From Ceratodon purpureus (taxonomy: Eukaryota > Streptophyta > Bryopsida > Pseudoditrichales > Ditrichaceae), in contig CM026426.1 in assembly GCA_014871385.1 (NCBI GenBank), positions 36,209,918 to 36,273,917 of the forward strand: 64,000 bases of DNA. The letters run 5' to 3'. Under the pieces are notes generated by a model. It saw nothing but the letters and a program-made list of their open reading frames with translations, did no database searches and had not been told where the DNA came from. Shown here one piece after another: positions 10,870 through 23,869 of the stretch. How positions within the stretch are numbered: the first letter of the stretch is position 1; each line of letters opens with the position of its first letter. The translations under genes and the position numbers were made by a program.

Positions 10870-11335
10870 GAGGATAATGAAGGCAAGATGCTCAAAGTAG
10901 GGTGGTGCGCAATGAGTAGGGGAGTGGCTTTTTATACTCTCGGGCGCAATTCTACAAGCGCGCGCATTCTTGCTACGAGCAGCTACTCTACACGCGCAAG
11001 CCGGTAGCGTAGCCAAGGTCTTGGCCGTATATACTTGTGCGATCGTGCGGGTAGTAGCGGGTGCAAGCAGAGCTCGGCGGTCTTGTGTCAAGCGCGCACA
11101 AATATTGTCGCGCTCGGGGAGGTATTGGCTTGCTGTCAGTCGGGCGCGATTGACGATACCATGGGCACGATCACCACTTTAGAGCGCGTGCATACGGGCG
11201 CGGTCACCACAATCGGGCGTGTGCGTAGGACGGGCACGATTGCGAGGGTCGACGGGCTCGCACGGACGTGGATGGGCGCAAGCACTACCGGTTTGGGTGC
11301 GACCAGTGGCGATGACGGGCGCAATTGCTAGCGAA
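10870..11335 (-). repeat. GC-rich promoter-like repeat, copy 1
   Basis: This block matches 12900-13230 in the same orientation: AAGGC-A-ATGCTCA, then GAG-GGG, then TTTTATACTCTC, then a run of GCGCGC/GGGCGCG motifs. Read on the minus strand it has a TATA-like GAGTATAAAA (about 10930-10945) downstream of the GC-rich motif run, so it resembles a promoter facing left. The motifs GGGCGCGATTG and ACGGGCGCGGTC recur many times. No intact gene follows. Confidence 0.5.
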
Positions 11336-11448
11336 AACGGGTGGCTCCACATAGTAGTACACCATAGAGTAGCCAAATTGTATATGAAATTCTCATTTTT
11401 TGAGACATACAGCTCTTTTTTTAAGCAAGTCCAAATGAATGATTTTAT

Positions 11449-12089
11449 CTCGGGGGGTGCACTCCTTGAAAAAAATACGGATACAGGTGCGATCATGGAG
11501 TATTTAAATGGGGGCTATTATTTTCCTTTTCTCTAATTTTTGGCACCCTATGATTACATAATTTGAAACTTTGGGTCATTAAAGTAAGGGCATAGATTAA
11601 TTGTAATTTTTGAATTCTATCTATATATCATATGCTATATTACTTTGAAATTTTATTTTTCAGATGGAAAGCAAGTGATTATGGTAGTGTTTAATAATGG
11701 CGCAGTGCCAAAAATGGAGCTCTAATGTTCCTAAAATGGTGCCCTAATGTGACACCCTATAATGTCTGCAGTCAATACATGATACTATTGCATGGAGAAG
11801 CTATTATGTACCTCTGACTGAAGATTACTAGAGCTCCATTTTTGGCACTGCGCCATTATTCGAAGTTCTAGCATAAATTCTGAATAATCCATACACTATA
11901 CTATTTCTACTTTTTTCTACTTTGGTAGAATATATATCACTCTATATTAATTATAAGGGCATCCAATGATATTTTGATATGCTATTGTAGATCTAAACTA
12001 ATTGTAATTTTTAGCTCCAAGATTTATTTGACACCCTACATTATTTCGCACGTACTTTTCTACTTCTACCACCTAGTGCACCCCCCGAG
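11449..12089. mobile_element. 641-bp MITE-like element with 8-bp target duplication
   Basis: Both ends carry CTCGGGGGGTGCACT in inverted orientation (11449-11463 and 12075-12089). The flanks are the direct 8-bp repeat GATTTTAT (11441-11448 and 12090-12097). It holds no coding sequence. An 8-bp duplication fits hAT or P type nonautonomous elements; the terminal GGGGTGCACT does not identify the family. It interrupts the space between the two GC-rich promoter-like copies. Confidence 0.85.
11693..11860. repeat. 32-bp perfect inverted repeat within the MITE
   Basis: Arms 11693-11724 and 11829-11860 are exact reverse complements and begin AATAATGGCGCAGTGCCAAA. The 104-bp interior shows no gene. 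This may be a second, smaller element nested in the MITE. Confidence 0.85.
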
Positions 12090-12899
12090 GATTTTATGGA
12101 CGAGTTTGGGATATAGTATGCAAGCAAGGCTGTCAGGGTAGCAGAGACGATGATTATTAATTATATGATGCGAAGGCAAAAACATTAGTGGATTCAATAC
12201 CTTCTGTGTGAGGTTAGAGTGAAGAATTCGGTTTGGAAATTGATATGAAACCGGGCTAGGAAGTGGAAAATTGTGGATATGTCTCCAAAAGATGCGAAGT
12301 TCAGAAAGCACAGCCAATAGTACGAGGGAAATCACAGCAGCGGATGGAGAGTGCAATGGCAGGACTTACAAATTGAATGAACAAATAATACTTTATTTAT
12401 TTCATATATATATCAATTCATTGTAACATATTACAGTGCCATGCAGGCTCAATATTGATCTTCTAAAACTTTTAAATGCCTCTCAAAATGATTGGTTTGA
12501 GCAGCGGAGACAATATTGGGGACACAAAGTATTGTCATCTCCTTCTTGAGATCTTTGATGAGATTTCCAACCTCATAGTCAAGTTCTTCAACAGTTGCTA
12601 AAGTTGCCATTTGGTCATCAGTAGTTGGAGGCAGAGGTCGTTCGTTTTATGCGTATACCACCAATTTGTCTTGACAAGATATCCAATCTTTGAAAAACTC
12701 GATTATTTTTTGCATGCGCTTCAATATCGCCCAAAAGATTATGTCCGTACGCTCAGTTGTGCCGAGGAGAATGGCACCATTTGTTAAACTCATGTACGGC
12801 TTGATTTGATTACAATTGCATGCGTGTGTATTCATATTGGAGGTTAACTCAATAATAATGGAACCCACTCAAATACCAAGCAATCAGCTTCCCTAGGGC

Positions 12900-13230
12900 T
12901 GTTGAAGGCAAAATGCTCAGAGTGGGGAGGTGCCAAATGAGGGGAGGGGGTGGTCTTTTATACTCTCAGGCGCGATTGTACGAGCGCGCGCAGCCTCATT
13001 CAGGCGCGAGCAGCTATCCTACGCGCGCAAGCGGGTAGAGTAGTCTAAATACATGGCAGATATACCTAGGGGCGCGCGGGGGTCTTGGAAGGCAGGTATC
13101 GGGTGCGAGCAGGGTTTGGAACGGGCGCGATCGACTCTGATCGGGCGAGACCGTAGAGGCGCGATCAATTTTAGGACAGACGCAAGCAGGCGCAAATACG
13201 CGCGCGCACGCGAGGATGGGCGCCATCCCA
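12900..13230 (-). repeat. GC-rich promoter-like repeat, copy 2
   Basis: Second copy of the block at 10870-11335, including the minus-strand GAGTATAAAA box (about 12954-12966) and GCGCGA motif run. The two copies lie about 2 kb apart in direct orientation, as expected for a segmental duplication or for the two LTRs of a decayed retroelement. The leftward frame below copy 2 is broken. Confidence 0.5.
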
Positions 13231-13259
13231 TGGTAAATTGCAAACTATGAGGTGTAATT

Positions 13260-16200
13260 TCAATGCGTAATTTTACTTGACACTAAAGCTTGTCTGGTAA
13301 GGGTGTCCGGTTGTCCGTAAAAACGCGTTTGTCACGTGACAAACCAACGACTTCGACCCCTAGACTGTCTACTCTGACAACCCTGCCTTCATATTGACGG
13401 CTCTTATAGCGCCAAATTGCACGTGGAATATTGCTTTTAGCACGCCAACGTCTACCTCATCGCCGATCCTCTCTTGGGTGATGTGAGCTATCCCCGAATT
13501 GAATGTAACACAGGCGGGGCACGAAGTTTTATCTCTGTGGAAATAATCTGTGTTAGCCCACATAGATGCATAACTCAGCATTATTACTCAGGGCCTTCAC
13601 GTCACAAGGGAAGACAAAGCCACCAACTCCATCAATACGAAGAAGTCTGCATCTTTCATACTGGTGATGTGATGGTGAATCCAAGTGTCAAGTGTTGAGA
13701 ATTGTCCTTTTAGATGAGATGGAAAATAATACCAAATGAGCACAAAAAGGTTCAATTCATGTGGTGCACGACCTTCCATGCGGAATGCTTTGCATGCTGC
13801 CTTTCATGGGTCATTCTCGATCTTGTACGCCCTGCATGACAAAGAGGAACCAATTTTATTAGGATAAAATTCAAAGATGATACATCTGGATATGCACCAC
13901 AAGTGTGGCGAACAATGCATACTCTAACAGCTTGGCGGCGATTTGAACCAAGTGTCACAACACATAGTCATGTATCTATACAATCTCCAAATCTGATAGG
14001 GTGTAATTTATGCCTTGTCCTAAGAGCACTTTACGCGAGTCTCTAAGTTTCTACTGCAAGTCATAGAATTTGCAACTTGATGCGGGAAGCGAGAATACAC
14101 CTGCCTTCTTCCATGTTGCGTTGCTCGGCTGGTGAGTCTTTCTCACCCATCTCATATCTCAAGATATTATTTGAATGGATGCATACTCAACATGCTTGAC
14201 GTCAAGTGTGTGCCTAAATAGAAGCACCAATTGGCCACAAATGTATAGAAAAACACTAGAATAATTGTATACAACTACAGTTTATTCTACCATGAATGAA
14301 CTTTTCATTGAGTAAAATAGCAACATTTGACTGAACCAAACCACTACTCAAAATCATGAGTCCTTACAAAGCCCACACAAGCACATACAAGGGACCACAA
14401 GTCCCGAGGTAAGGCTATGCATTACCCTCCACTAAGGTAGTTGGTACAAACTTGAGACACACTTAATTCTGTACATACAACCAGTGTCAACACCTAAGGG
14501 CATTGACCCATTTTGAACAAAAGCCTCCTTTATATTGCCCAGTCTTATAACAACCTCCCCAAAATCGAGAGTAGGTTTTGATGGCAATTACATATGGTCG
14601 TTGAAAGAACAAAGACGTGGCCATGGATGGTCCTTGAGGAAGTAACGCCTTTACAAGTATCCATCGCAGAACTTCTTGGTCAATGGTAGAGATTTCCTCA
14701 ACTCAGATTATCGTCCACAAGAAGGATACCCTTCATATTCCTTGGTTACATATCTTGCGACTATCTTGTAGGCGGGAAAGTTATGGATAGTCCAGAGGTG
14801 AATGGCTCTCAACATGAATAGAAGGATACCTTAATAAGTTGTTGCATCATGTATCAAAACCCCCTCAATCCACATTAAGAAATACTTCTTTATTGTGAAT
14901 AAGCGCGGAATATTGTAAGATAGTATTATAACTGGCCAAGTATTCCGATCATTCTGCTTGATTGAGAACGTGTTAACTCCATTTTTTGCCATGCCAAGTT
15001 TTGACATTGCGGGGTTTAGCTCCAAAATCTCCAAACTCAGCGTCTACGACTCTCCATTGAGCAGAGCCAGCCACATGTTTTACATGTCCGTTAGTGCTCT
15101 TATTTTCCGCATACCTCGTCATAAAGATAGCTTGTTTAACGCAAGATTACAGTATAGTATGCAATATCTTTGTAGGAACTATAGATCTTTCAACTAGCTT
15201 GAATCGTAGAGTTGCAATGGCTGCAGCAATTTAGGGTCATAGATACATCACCTCTAAATAGCATGCACCCACGTAGGCATACGTGAACATTTTGTAAGAT
15301 AATCCCAGCATGTGTAGGGAATGAAGGGCAACGTACTCATTGACCGGAAGGGAGTGCATTGCTAGTAGAAAACCATAGCTAAGGATGCAAAAAAACTCCA
15401 ATATTAGGTCTATGGTTTCTCAAAAAACACATTGGTAGCAATAAGGTAGTTAGACACTATAGTTTGACAACGACAATGAGATGTGTCGTTGCACTGTCTT
15501 GCAAGACTAGCGGTGCCCTTCCATTGATCGTCGTAAGGCCTTGTTGACTTCAGCAAGTTGTTGTTTGGGAGCTGATTGTCGACGATATTGTAATTGTACT
15601 CTTTGTCATCCGCCTCCGTAGGTAACACTGTCTCTCCTTATGGCTATGCTCCCAATGTTTCATCTTCAAGCTCCTTGTTTACAATTCTATTATCTATGTC
15701 GTAAAGGTGGTATGCGTGTTATACTGTCTGCACGATGTTGACTTTCCTGTCCATGTGTGTTATGGGCCTGCATGAACATCCGCCTCTTCAAACCAAAGTT
15801 GTGTTTTATTGCAGCATTCTATTTGTCATTCAATTTGTCCAATGGGAAGTTCCGCAACATTAAGAAAGCAAAGACACTTTTATATTCCATTTTGGCAAGT
15901 ATCCATCTATAATGGACTATAGTCTTATTGTGCTTGTATACTTAGCCCAGTACTATCCAAAATGCACAAACAAATAGCTGTCTAACCGGTAGTGTTGTAC
16001 AGAAAACAAAACCCTGAGCACTACCATTTCCTATTCAAAGCAAACTCTAGACAATTTTCAGATTGTTAAGGTTGTTCTCAACTAGAGCCCACCCTTGGCA
16101 TACATTGTTATACAAATAACGCACTTACTTCCAACACGCTTTCAAAGCACAGTTTGTATGTAAGCTACAAGCAGCTAACAAATATTCAACGACAATCACA

Positions 16201-18000
16201 ACAAAATTCGTAAGATTATCTCTATCAAATTCTAAAGCATAGGTAACCGTCCAAATCTTTGCAAGTGAAAATCACATTCTCCCGCTTTGAGGTCCTTGCC
16301 AACACAAGTATTTTACCTGCACACTTGCTGATTACTTAAGGTCTCAGCCGAGAGTCTGAGCTTACACAAACTATGCTAAAGCTATAAGAAACCAGAAGTC
16401 CTTTCCCTGCTTCTAACACTATGCTTTATGGCTAAGTAAATCCGCTAATCAGGGCTGCGTCATCTAGTGTCACCGTTGTCTTTCACTTGATCACCACGGC
16501 ACTTCGTTCCTAACTCCTAGTCTTCCTTAGCAGCCGCTTCTAACTCATGTTTGTCTTGGTGTTGTCTCCTTCTAACTCTGTGTTCGCCATGGTGCCCGCG
16601 AGGGTAACACACTTTAAGTGGTAATCGTGCACACGAAGCTATACTTTTTAACAAAATAGCACAAACTAACTTTGATGTCATTGGTATCCAACACATTGGG
16701 ATTACAATTTAGTCTATTTTATTGGTATCCAATACGGCTTTGTGAAAAAGAAAATATGAGCAATCATGAGAGGTGAATGATGTGGTACAGAATTTGATTC
16801 CTCATTTAAAACAACCTTTTATACTCAAAAATTTGCACATTCTCAAAATATACTTCATCCTCTTATTTCTACCTGAACCACTACGCCTCCTCTAAGGCAA
16901 CAAGATCTCTTCATTTCCGCTTAGATCTTCTAATCAAAACACATGCACTACTTTCTATGATAACCTCCCCTAACAACAAGACTTGTGATTTTCATCACTT
17001 TTAAGTTTTCACTAGTAGAAATGGTGTGTACATACACTGAAAATTACACCTAGATTTGGTGAGGTTAGAGCAGTTTCGCTTAGGTGTTCATTGTTTGGCT
17101 TTGGTGTAATAGTGCACATGAAATTGCTAATGCTTGAGAGGCTCAGTTTGGGTTGAGATTCGATCCTAGGACCCACTAGAGACACACAATTCCAAATCCA
17201 AGACCATGTGGTGCATGTCACCCAAAACTGTTTCTCCTCGATAAACTTCACAGCGGTTACGTAAATTCAAGGATGGATGAGATGTGAGTAGCAGTCTTCA
17301 ACCAGTGGTACAATGAGGAATTTGACTAGGGTAACCTCGCCATGGTAATTTTTATTGGTATATTTTAAGTATATACTTGGCGGTTGATAACCTTTTTCTA
17401 CCAATACCCACGTCTGTTGAATATGATTTCATCCATAATTTCTGGTTTTACATGGCAGGGTTGATCCACATGCACCCTGATCACAGATTTCGACGGACGT
17501 TGCATCTTTTCGGACTGCGTGCCATAAACCTATTCCAGTTGGGTATATGACATTGTAATTGACAAATAGAGAAGCTGAAACAATGGCATTGCAGAATGTT
17601 GCTTTTAAAAAACTGAGAAGTCACTCCCCCTAGGATTCCGAGCAATAACGATCATAGAAACAATGCAAAGCCGTGAAGCAGCTTGGCTGCTTATCTAGTT
17701 CTTGCCTCAGCGCCGTGAAGCTTTTCCGGTGGCGAACAACCTAGACCATCATCTGTAAACCAACTTAATTTCTCATCACCGAGCTCCACCACCAAAACAC
17801 TGCAGAATCCCTCAATTTTGCCATCTCCCAATCCACTTTTCTCAGCATCTTTCACTCCAAATCTTCCCTGAAATGCATGACCACTTATAGCAATCCAAAT
17901 CTAGACTCACTTGCAAATAATCTCACATCACTAATGGCAATTTCCTCATGCTCAAATTACTAATTGGAAACATTCACCAATACCTCAAAAACTGATCATT
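13260..18000. other. Long stretch without recognisable genes
   Basis: Mixed, moderately AT-rich sequence with many stops in all frames. I see no conserved protein, tRNA or rRNA and no strong tandem repeat. Likely old transposon and gene debris. Confidence 0.5.
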
Positions 18001-18052
18001 AGCAAAGGATATTCATGTCATGTGCTTAAAGTCATCAACATAAAAATCCGGC

Positions 18053-18238
18053 TTAAATCTGAAAGAAACGGAGCATGCACACAGCTTCATTCTCACAATG
18101 TATCTCGCCGCCCAAGTCGGACCTTGGACTCTTGCAAGCCTTCGACTTTGGCAATTGCTTTGACTTCTCTCTTGCTCCTTCGATGCCATCCTCGTTACTG
18201 ATCTCCTTGACACTATTCCACTCCGACTTCCACACCAC
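18053..18238 (-). CDS. Possible first exon of an unknown protein
   Basis: A short frame starts MVWKSEWNSVKEISNEDGIE and continues with Lys/Ser-rich sequence. It lies upstream of no recognisable partner exon. The composition is gene-like, but no family is recognised and the call is weak. Confidence 0.2.
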   Translation of the reverse strand: MVWKSEWNSVKEISNEDGIEGAREKSKQLPKSKACKSPRSDLGGEIHCENEAVCMLRFFQI

Positions 18239-18516
18239 CGCACCACGAGATCCAGTCCAGCAATGACCGCGAGGAGAGCGTGTAAACTAACATCTTTCTC
18301 ACTCTCAATCTCTCTCCCTAGTCCCGCTCACGACTAAATTGACCTGGCGATCATGAAACCTTAAGCAACACAGGAGGGGACACTACAAGGAAAACGCACT
18401 GCCCAGGAAGAGAAACTTAAGAGAGATCTCTTACTGTGTCCTCTTGAATCGGACATCTTGTTTCCGGACACTGTGGACAGTTATCTCTTGCTTTGGTCTC
18501 CCCTGCTGTCTTAGTG

Positions 18517-18586
18517 GGATCTATGAAATCGAAGTATTTACTGGAATAGGATTTATGAAATCGAAGTATTTACTGGAGTAGGATCT
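18517..18586. repeat. 32-bp tandem duplication
   Basis: A 32-bp unit starting GGATCTATGAAATCGAAGTA occurs at 18517 and 18549, with a partial third start at 18581. Confidence 0.85.
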
Positions 18587-18691
18587 ACACTTTGGGTTCA
18601 CGGGAGCGACATATCAAAGTCCAAAATCTACGAATATTAAGTCCAGTATGCGGCGACAGATGTTCTTCACTTCGACATGCATGTTTGGTTT

Positions 18692-18751
18692 TGAAATGTT
18701 CACTTCTGAAATGTTCGGTTCTGAAATGTTTGGTTCTGAAATGTTCAACTG
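18692..18751. repeat. 15-bp tandem repeat
   Basis: Four copies of a 15-bp unit TGAAATGTTCGGTTC (with variants) start at 18692, 18707, 18722 and 18737. Confidence 0.85.
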
Positions 18752-19023
18752 GTTGATCAACGCATCTTGATCACCATGTTATTCCCGGAGCTGAATCTAC
18801 CACTGCAGATGTTCATTTAGGGTCTACAGTACCCGAACACTCATGAAATGTACACAGTTGAGATCATTGATTCTGTACAAAGTTGGTGATTTATTAACAC
18901 TTCGAAATTTGAATACATCAGATATGTAGCCTTCCAAAAACTAATCCGGTGACTTTATCAACAGCGCCTAGCTCTCAAGGACCTGGAAAAGCCTGCAGAA
19001 ACCACAAACAAGTGTGCAACGAT

Positions 19024-19268
19024 CAGTACAGCTCCTGCAGCATCCAAAGCCTTGTCTTTTGCAGCTCCTGCAGCATCCAAAGCCTTGTCCGTGGCCGCTC
19101 CAGCGGTATCTTTGGCGGCTCCTTTTGTGCCGTCAACTTTGATACTGCATAAGCTCCGGTTTCGCTGGTCTTCTCTTGAGCAGCTCCGGCTGTATCAGCA
19201 GCTTTATCCTCTACATTTTCTGCCGTGTCTTTGGCAGCTACAGGGGCGCTCTCCAATGATCCATACAA
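19024..19268 (-). pseudogene. LEA-like (group 3) repeat exon with frame change
   Basis: The minus strand encodes APVAAKDTAENVEDKAADTA and GAAQEKTSETGAYA. After a +/-1 change of frame near 19145 it continues with GAAKDTAGAATDKALDAAGA and AAKDKALDAAGA. These Ala/Lys/Asp/Thr 11-mer-like repeats are typical of late embryogenesis abundant proteins, which protect cells during drying. Upstream, about 19740-19820, a stretch with clean acceptor (TTTGCAG) and donor (GTGAGT) may be a preceding exon. The frame change suggests a pseudogene, though an unseen small intron is possible. Confidence 0.5.
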
Positions 19269-20129
19269 TGGACATCAACACATGTTATAACCTAGGCACA
19301 ACAATATCTCTTATAGATCAATCATCAGACCCGCTTGAACTTTCGTATCCACGAAGAAATTGAATCAATCCAGGATTGGATACTACATGTACGTCGACAT
19401 TATATATCGATCTCCAAAGCTGCAACAACCAGAGCAACTACATGCACATGACTTCGAAATCAATTATTTTCCTTCGCTATTGTGACCATAACCAAATCAC
19501 GCAGTTCTAGAACCAAGATATTAGCAAATCGTAGGCCTTGAGACGATCACTCAAATCAATCCACATACTTAAAACTATCGGGTGACCTCCGATCTTCACA
19601 CTCAAGATTAACAAAAACCTTTTCTTCGTGCTTGGTGTCCACAATAACCAATTATGTTCTTGAAAAGTTTTGGGGTCAGCAATGAACAGGATACAAAGTT
19701 GCATATAAATGAACGAAGAGAAAAAATAAATTCAAACTCACCGGCAGCATGCGTTGGCTCCAAGAGCTCGTCCTTCACTTTGGTCTCTAGCACATCTACA
19801 CATTGATGTGCAGTGCAAAACCTGCAAAAGCAAAACAGTCGGTCAGCGATACAAACTTCTAGCTTACATTTTTATGTACGTGAATGGAACCCTAACAAAG
19901 ATAGGAGCAACAAACGACGGGCGAGGGTTGACTGAATGCGAGCGATGCAATGGAAACGATCAGAGTCTACCTGGAGATGAAGGTTTAACGCTGCTCTTGC
20001 TGAATTCCTAAAAGATTGATAAAGAAGATACTGAGAACGAAGAAGCGGCCCTTCGAATCGCTTAAAACCCTAAACCCTAGAAGACCTTGAAATCCGAGTA
20101 AGAACAAGGAGGGCGAATCGAATAATTAC

Positions 20130-20373
20130 CATGATTTCGCACTCCACATACTCGTCAGCTGCATACCCGCATTGAGCCTGCAATAACAATCATAGAATCA
20201 AGACAGAGAAAGAGAAACCCAAATTCCAATCACCAAATATTGCAAAAAAAAAAACAAAAACAACAAGAACCCAAGAGTAGAAAGTGCGACAGCCATACGC
20301 ATTCCGAGAGACGGATGTTCCCGGGCGCATGATCCACATACACGGCTGCTACAGGAGTCCCACATGCACACAT
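20130..20373 (-). pseudogene. ARV1: ARV1-like zinc-ribbon gene, first two exons only
   Basis: Exon 1 (20373-20299, 25 codons) reads MCACGTPVAAVYVDHAPGNI and then RLSEC. An intron with GTATGG donor and TATTGCAG acceptor joins it in frame to exon 2 (20177-20130, 16 codons), AQCGYAADEYVECEIM, which ends at a GTAATT donor. CxCG, PGNIRL, CxxC and ADEYVECE are the hallmarks of the ARV1 homology domain, an ER protein of sterol and lipid homeostasis. The expected next exon (FIDLILH-type) and membrane segments are not found to the left, so this is a truncated copy or captured fragment. Immediately downstream begins another plant 5'-leader-like sequence. Confidence 0.6.
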
Positions 20374-20789
20374 CGGTGACTCGAATGGTTGCCGGGAGAA
20401 AGGCGGCGCTGATTGACGGTGTTAGCTTTGGAGGGGAATGTTGAGTGAAAGGTTTAGTTTGTGAGGTTTGATGAAAATTTTGGGGTTTGGAGTGATTTTG
20501 TTGTAGATTCCATCATGTGACATCTACTAGTGCATATTTCAGAACCATATCTCCATAAGTCGGACATGGCTTTATGATGTACGCGTCCTGTGTCAAATCC
20601 AGCCACGGAAATCTATGAAATTGAGACGACCTCTTCTTCAGACTCTCACCCATGGTACTCTTGGAAGGCTCTCTTACTTTACAAGACATTTCAGTTGATC
20701 GAAACCCCCATTCTCTTGGTATGAACAGGCGGAACCCCAGTTCGCGGTCAGTTTGCGGTCTGCTCTTGATCCCAAGAATTTTCACTTGT

Positions 20790-23710
20790 TTTCTTCTTGA
20801 TGGCAGGGGGTTTTCCTTGTAGTGGGAAGCAACGACACATGAAAATGAGTCTAATGATGTCCGTCGTCAAAGATAACGTGGGTAACTTAGCAGAACTAAC
20901 TCTCGCGGAACTGGCCCTATTCCAGCTGTCCCTGACCCGCTGCATTGCCATTGGCTAGACGCTCTGGCATTTTGGTGCCTTGAATCTAGCACTGCAGGGC
21001 CCATTTGAATTAGAGTGTACATCCTTTCCAAATCGGGATATTTGATTTTCAGACAATGATATGTGAGTACTGCGCTAGAGCTGAGCACCGCGCTTAGCAG
21101 TGTAAATCTTAGGATTTTTGGTTTGGTGCTAGGGTGACCACAAAGAATATATTAGGAGCGAATTTTTGGCTTCATCAAATTTTTTTATGGAGAAGTTCTT
21201 TGGCAGTCCTTGTTTTTTCCCACTAATTTCAAGTATTATGTAGTATTATGTAACTAGACACCTTAAAAGGGGCAATTTGTTGGGAGAATGATGGCTCCAT
21301 CCAACTTACGTATTGGGTAAGTTCTGGCTTCGTCAGATCAGTGATTTCAGGACTTTATAGCCAAATTTAGAATATTACTATTTTTATTTCGCCTTTTGGC
21401 GAAATTTTGCCTGCTAAATAAACACTAGCGCTTAGGCATTTGGTGTAATGGCCTAGAGTATTTGACGCGGTTTTCCACTAGTGTTTGTAGAGATAATTTT
21501 GAAACATAAATCTTAAGGTTCAGATGTGTCGCTCATCACGTGACGGATTTGAGATTTCCGGCCTTAAATTTCTTCAACATAATGGATACGTACTTTCTAG
21601 AAGAAAACATCATTAGATTTGGAAGTTAGGACCAGGAGTTTTTTAGCGACAAATTTCTAGCACTCAAGATTTCATGACGTGCTTCAAGCAGGCAATTTCA
21701 AAGTTGTTTGCATTTAGCGCAACCATGTTGAATCATGTTTGCATACAATACACATTGGATTGTCAAGACTCACCATCTTTGGTAAGCATGCCCAGTCATT
21801 TCATTGAATTATTTCCTTTGTTTCTCCTACAATTTGTAACTTTGATGATTCCCACCTACATTATATTTAAATTTGCCATGCCTCTAATCATCTATGGACG
21901 TAATCATCTGCACTAGAATTAGGAGCAGCTTAGATATAATAATGTCTTCTTCTCGTGGACCTTGATGTTGTCCAATGGCGGATCCTTTTGGGATTCAACA
22001 TGGCCCTCCAACTGCCAACCAAGGCGCTCCACATTATGGCAACCTCCTAAGCAGAGGAACACCTCAACTCTATCGCCATGGCTGTACATCTTGACAAATT
22101 CTTCCAACTAAACCCACTAATGCAAGCCCGTCTCCATTGCTCCTCTTCAATTACATGATCATTTTCTTCCTCCTGCATCACCAATTCCTTGCTCCACTTC
22201 AAAAGGCCAACCCCAAAGCTCATCCCAGTTGGACCGAAGCCATGGTCTTATAGGCGGGACCTTGTCTTTTGATTGAGCAAAGAAGAACAAGAGAAGATGC
22301 AAGCAACGTTCATATAAACTAGCTTTCTTCAGAGAGACAATGGCCTCTTACATAGAAGGTTAGAAGCCCAAGCATTGCATCTCAACCAATACACAATGTA
22401 AGATTGTCAATTTGCACACAAAATGGCACGGAATATGCAGGTAGATTGCAAAACGTCAAATAAATTAAACTTACAAATCATATGCTAAGCACCAAGGGGA
22501 TGGCAATTGCTCTGCTTGAAAGTTGAAAGCAAATAAGACTTGTTGTTTTCTCTATAGCCCTACATATCTCCACCCTTGTTACTTGCCAAAGTATCTCAAC
22601 AATGCAATTGTCTACAACAAGAGCACTTGGACGCTGCACTTTTGCAGCAGTGGCATACACCACCAAGATTGTCCTAACTCTGCATAACATACATGGCAGC
22701 AACATAAGCATAGTGAAGAAGGACGGAGGAAATTTTGTGTGATGCAAAACAAACGCGCTTTTGCTTCAATACCACCATCAAGAATTCCTCCCAATTGTGA
22801 TTAGATATTTCCCACCACGAACTTGCCAACCACCCCTTTAGAACTCTCATTGCCAGCATGCCAAGTAAATACACACATGCACTCACACATGTCTACAATC
22901 TACGCTTTGCTAGCTTGCAACCTGTATTAGTTACATTGCGGTTCTATTTGCAAATCTCCTCAGAGGAAGTTTTTGGCTGCAACCTTCATTCTATTTAAAC
23001 AAATGGCAGCAATGTCCTGTGCGGTGCTACTAAACATCGTAGTGTTCTACCCTAAACGCTAATGGCTAAATCGGCCTCACTTTGCCATTGAATTGGCTTA
23101 TGTTAGGATGATTTCTTTTCATCAACAGTTGGATTGGAGCAAAGAGAGTTAAGATTGGACCATTGGAGTTGCAAACACTTACTCCACGACTAGCTCTCAA
23201 GCATGTGCTGTAGAATTGCGGGACACCGCTGTCTTCCTTAAGGTTTCAAAAATGTCTTTTCAATTTTACCACACACCCCACTTACATGTATATTTGCTAT
23301 CGTAAAATTATCTAGTATATTGACAGTCCCTCCGCACGCTGCATGCCATAGAGCACTCCAAAACATGTCCTCAAACATGACTTCCGTAGAGTGGATCACT
23401 AGTGGGAACTTGCACAAAAGAGCGACATAGATGCAACAATCTACAAGCTAGACTGCAGAACACCATGGACGTTTAGAACGACATGAAGCAGCTCCTCACA
23501 AAGATGTCTACATCAACAAATGGCGTGGGAATTCACAAGCCACCAACTATAGACCTCTCTAAAATCCTCCAAATTCTCCTCCAACGTTAGTACCACCTCC
23601 AACACTTGACAAAGGGCATTCAACTCTATTACTTGCATGCGAGACAACTCTTTTGTAAGTCCAATCCAATAGCTCTTTGTTCAATCTGGACTACTCTACG
23701 AGCCACGCCA
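20790..23710. other. No gene recognised left of the giant element
   Basis: Mixed sequence with scattered short frames and no family I can support. It forms the left host flank of the giant composite element. Confidence 0.45.
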
Positions 23711-23741
23711 CAATAACACCATATTCGTTATTTTGGGAGAT
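23711..23741 (+). repeat. Left TIR of outer element with CAAT target duplication
   Basis: CAAT at 23711-23714, then the 27-bp TIR. The copy at 62848-62874 is its exact reverse complement. Confidence 0.9.
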
Positions 23742-23869
23742 ATTTTTGAATTTGGAATATCAGCGTGTAGAGAAATGGCCACATTCGTGCCTTCCCATTT
23801 ACTACAATCTTGCGTAAATCAATATTGAATCATTAAAAACACTTTAAAGGAACAATGAGGCCTATGTCA

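Noticed and set aside
13369..13581. Zinc-binding transposase fragment (CPAC near FHRDKTS)
   Set aside because: Too short, no second motif, and surrounding frames are closed.
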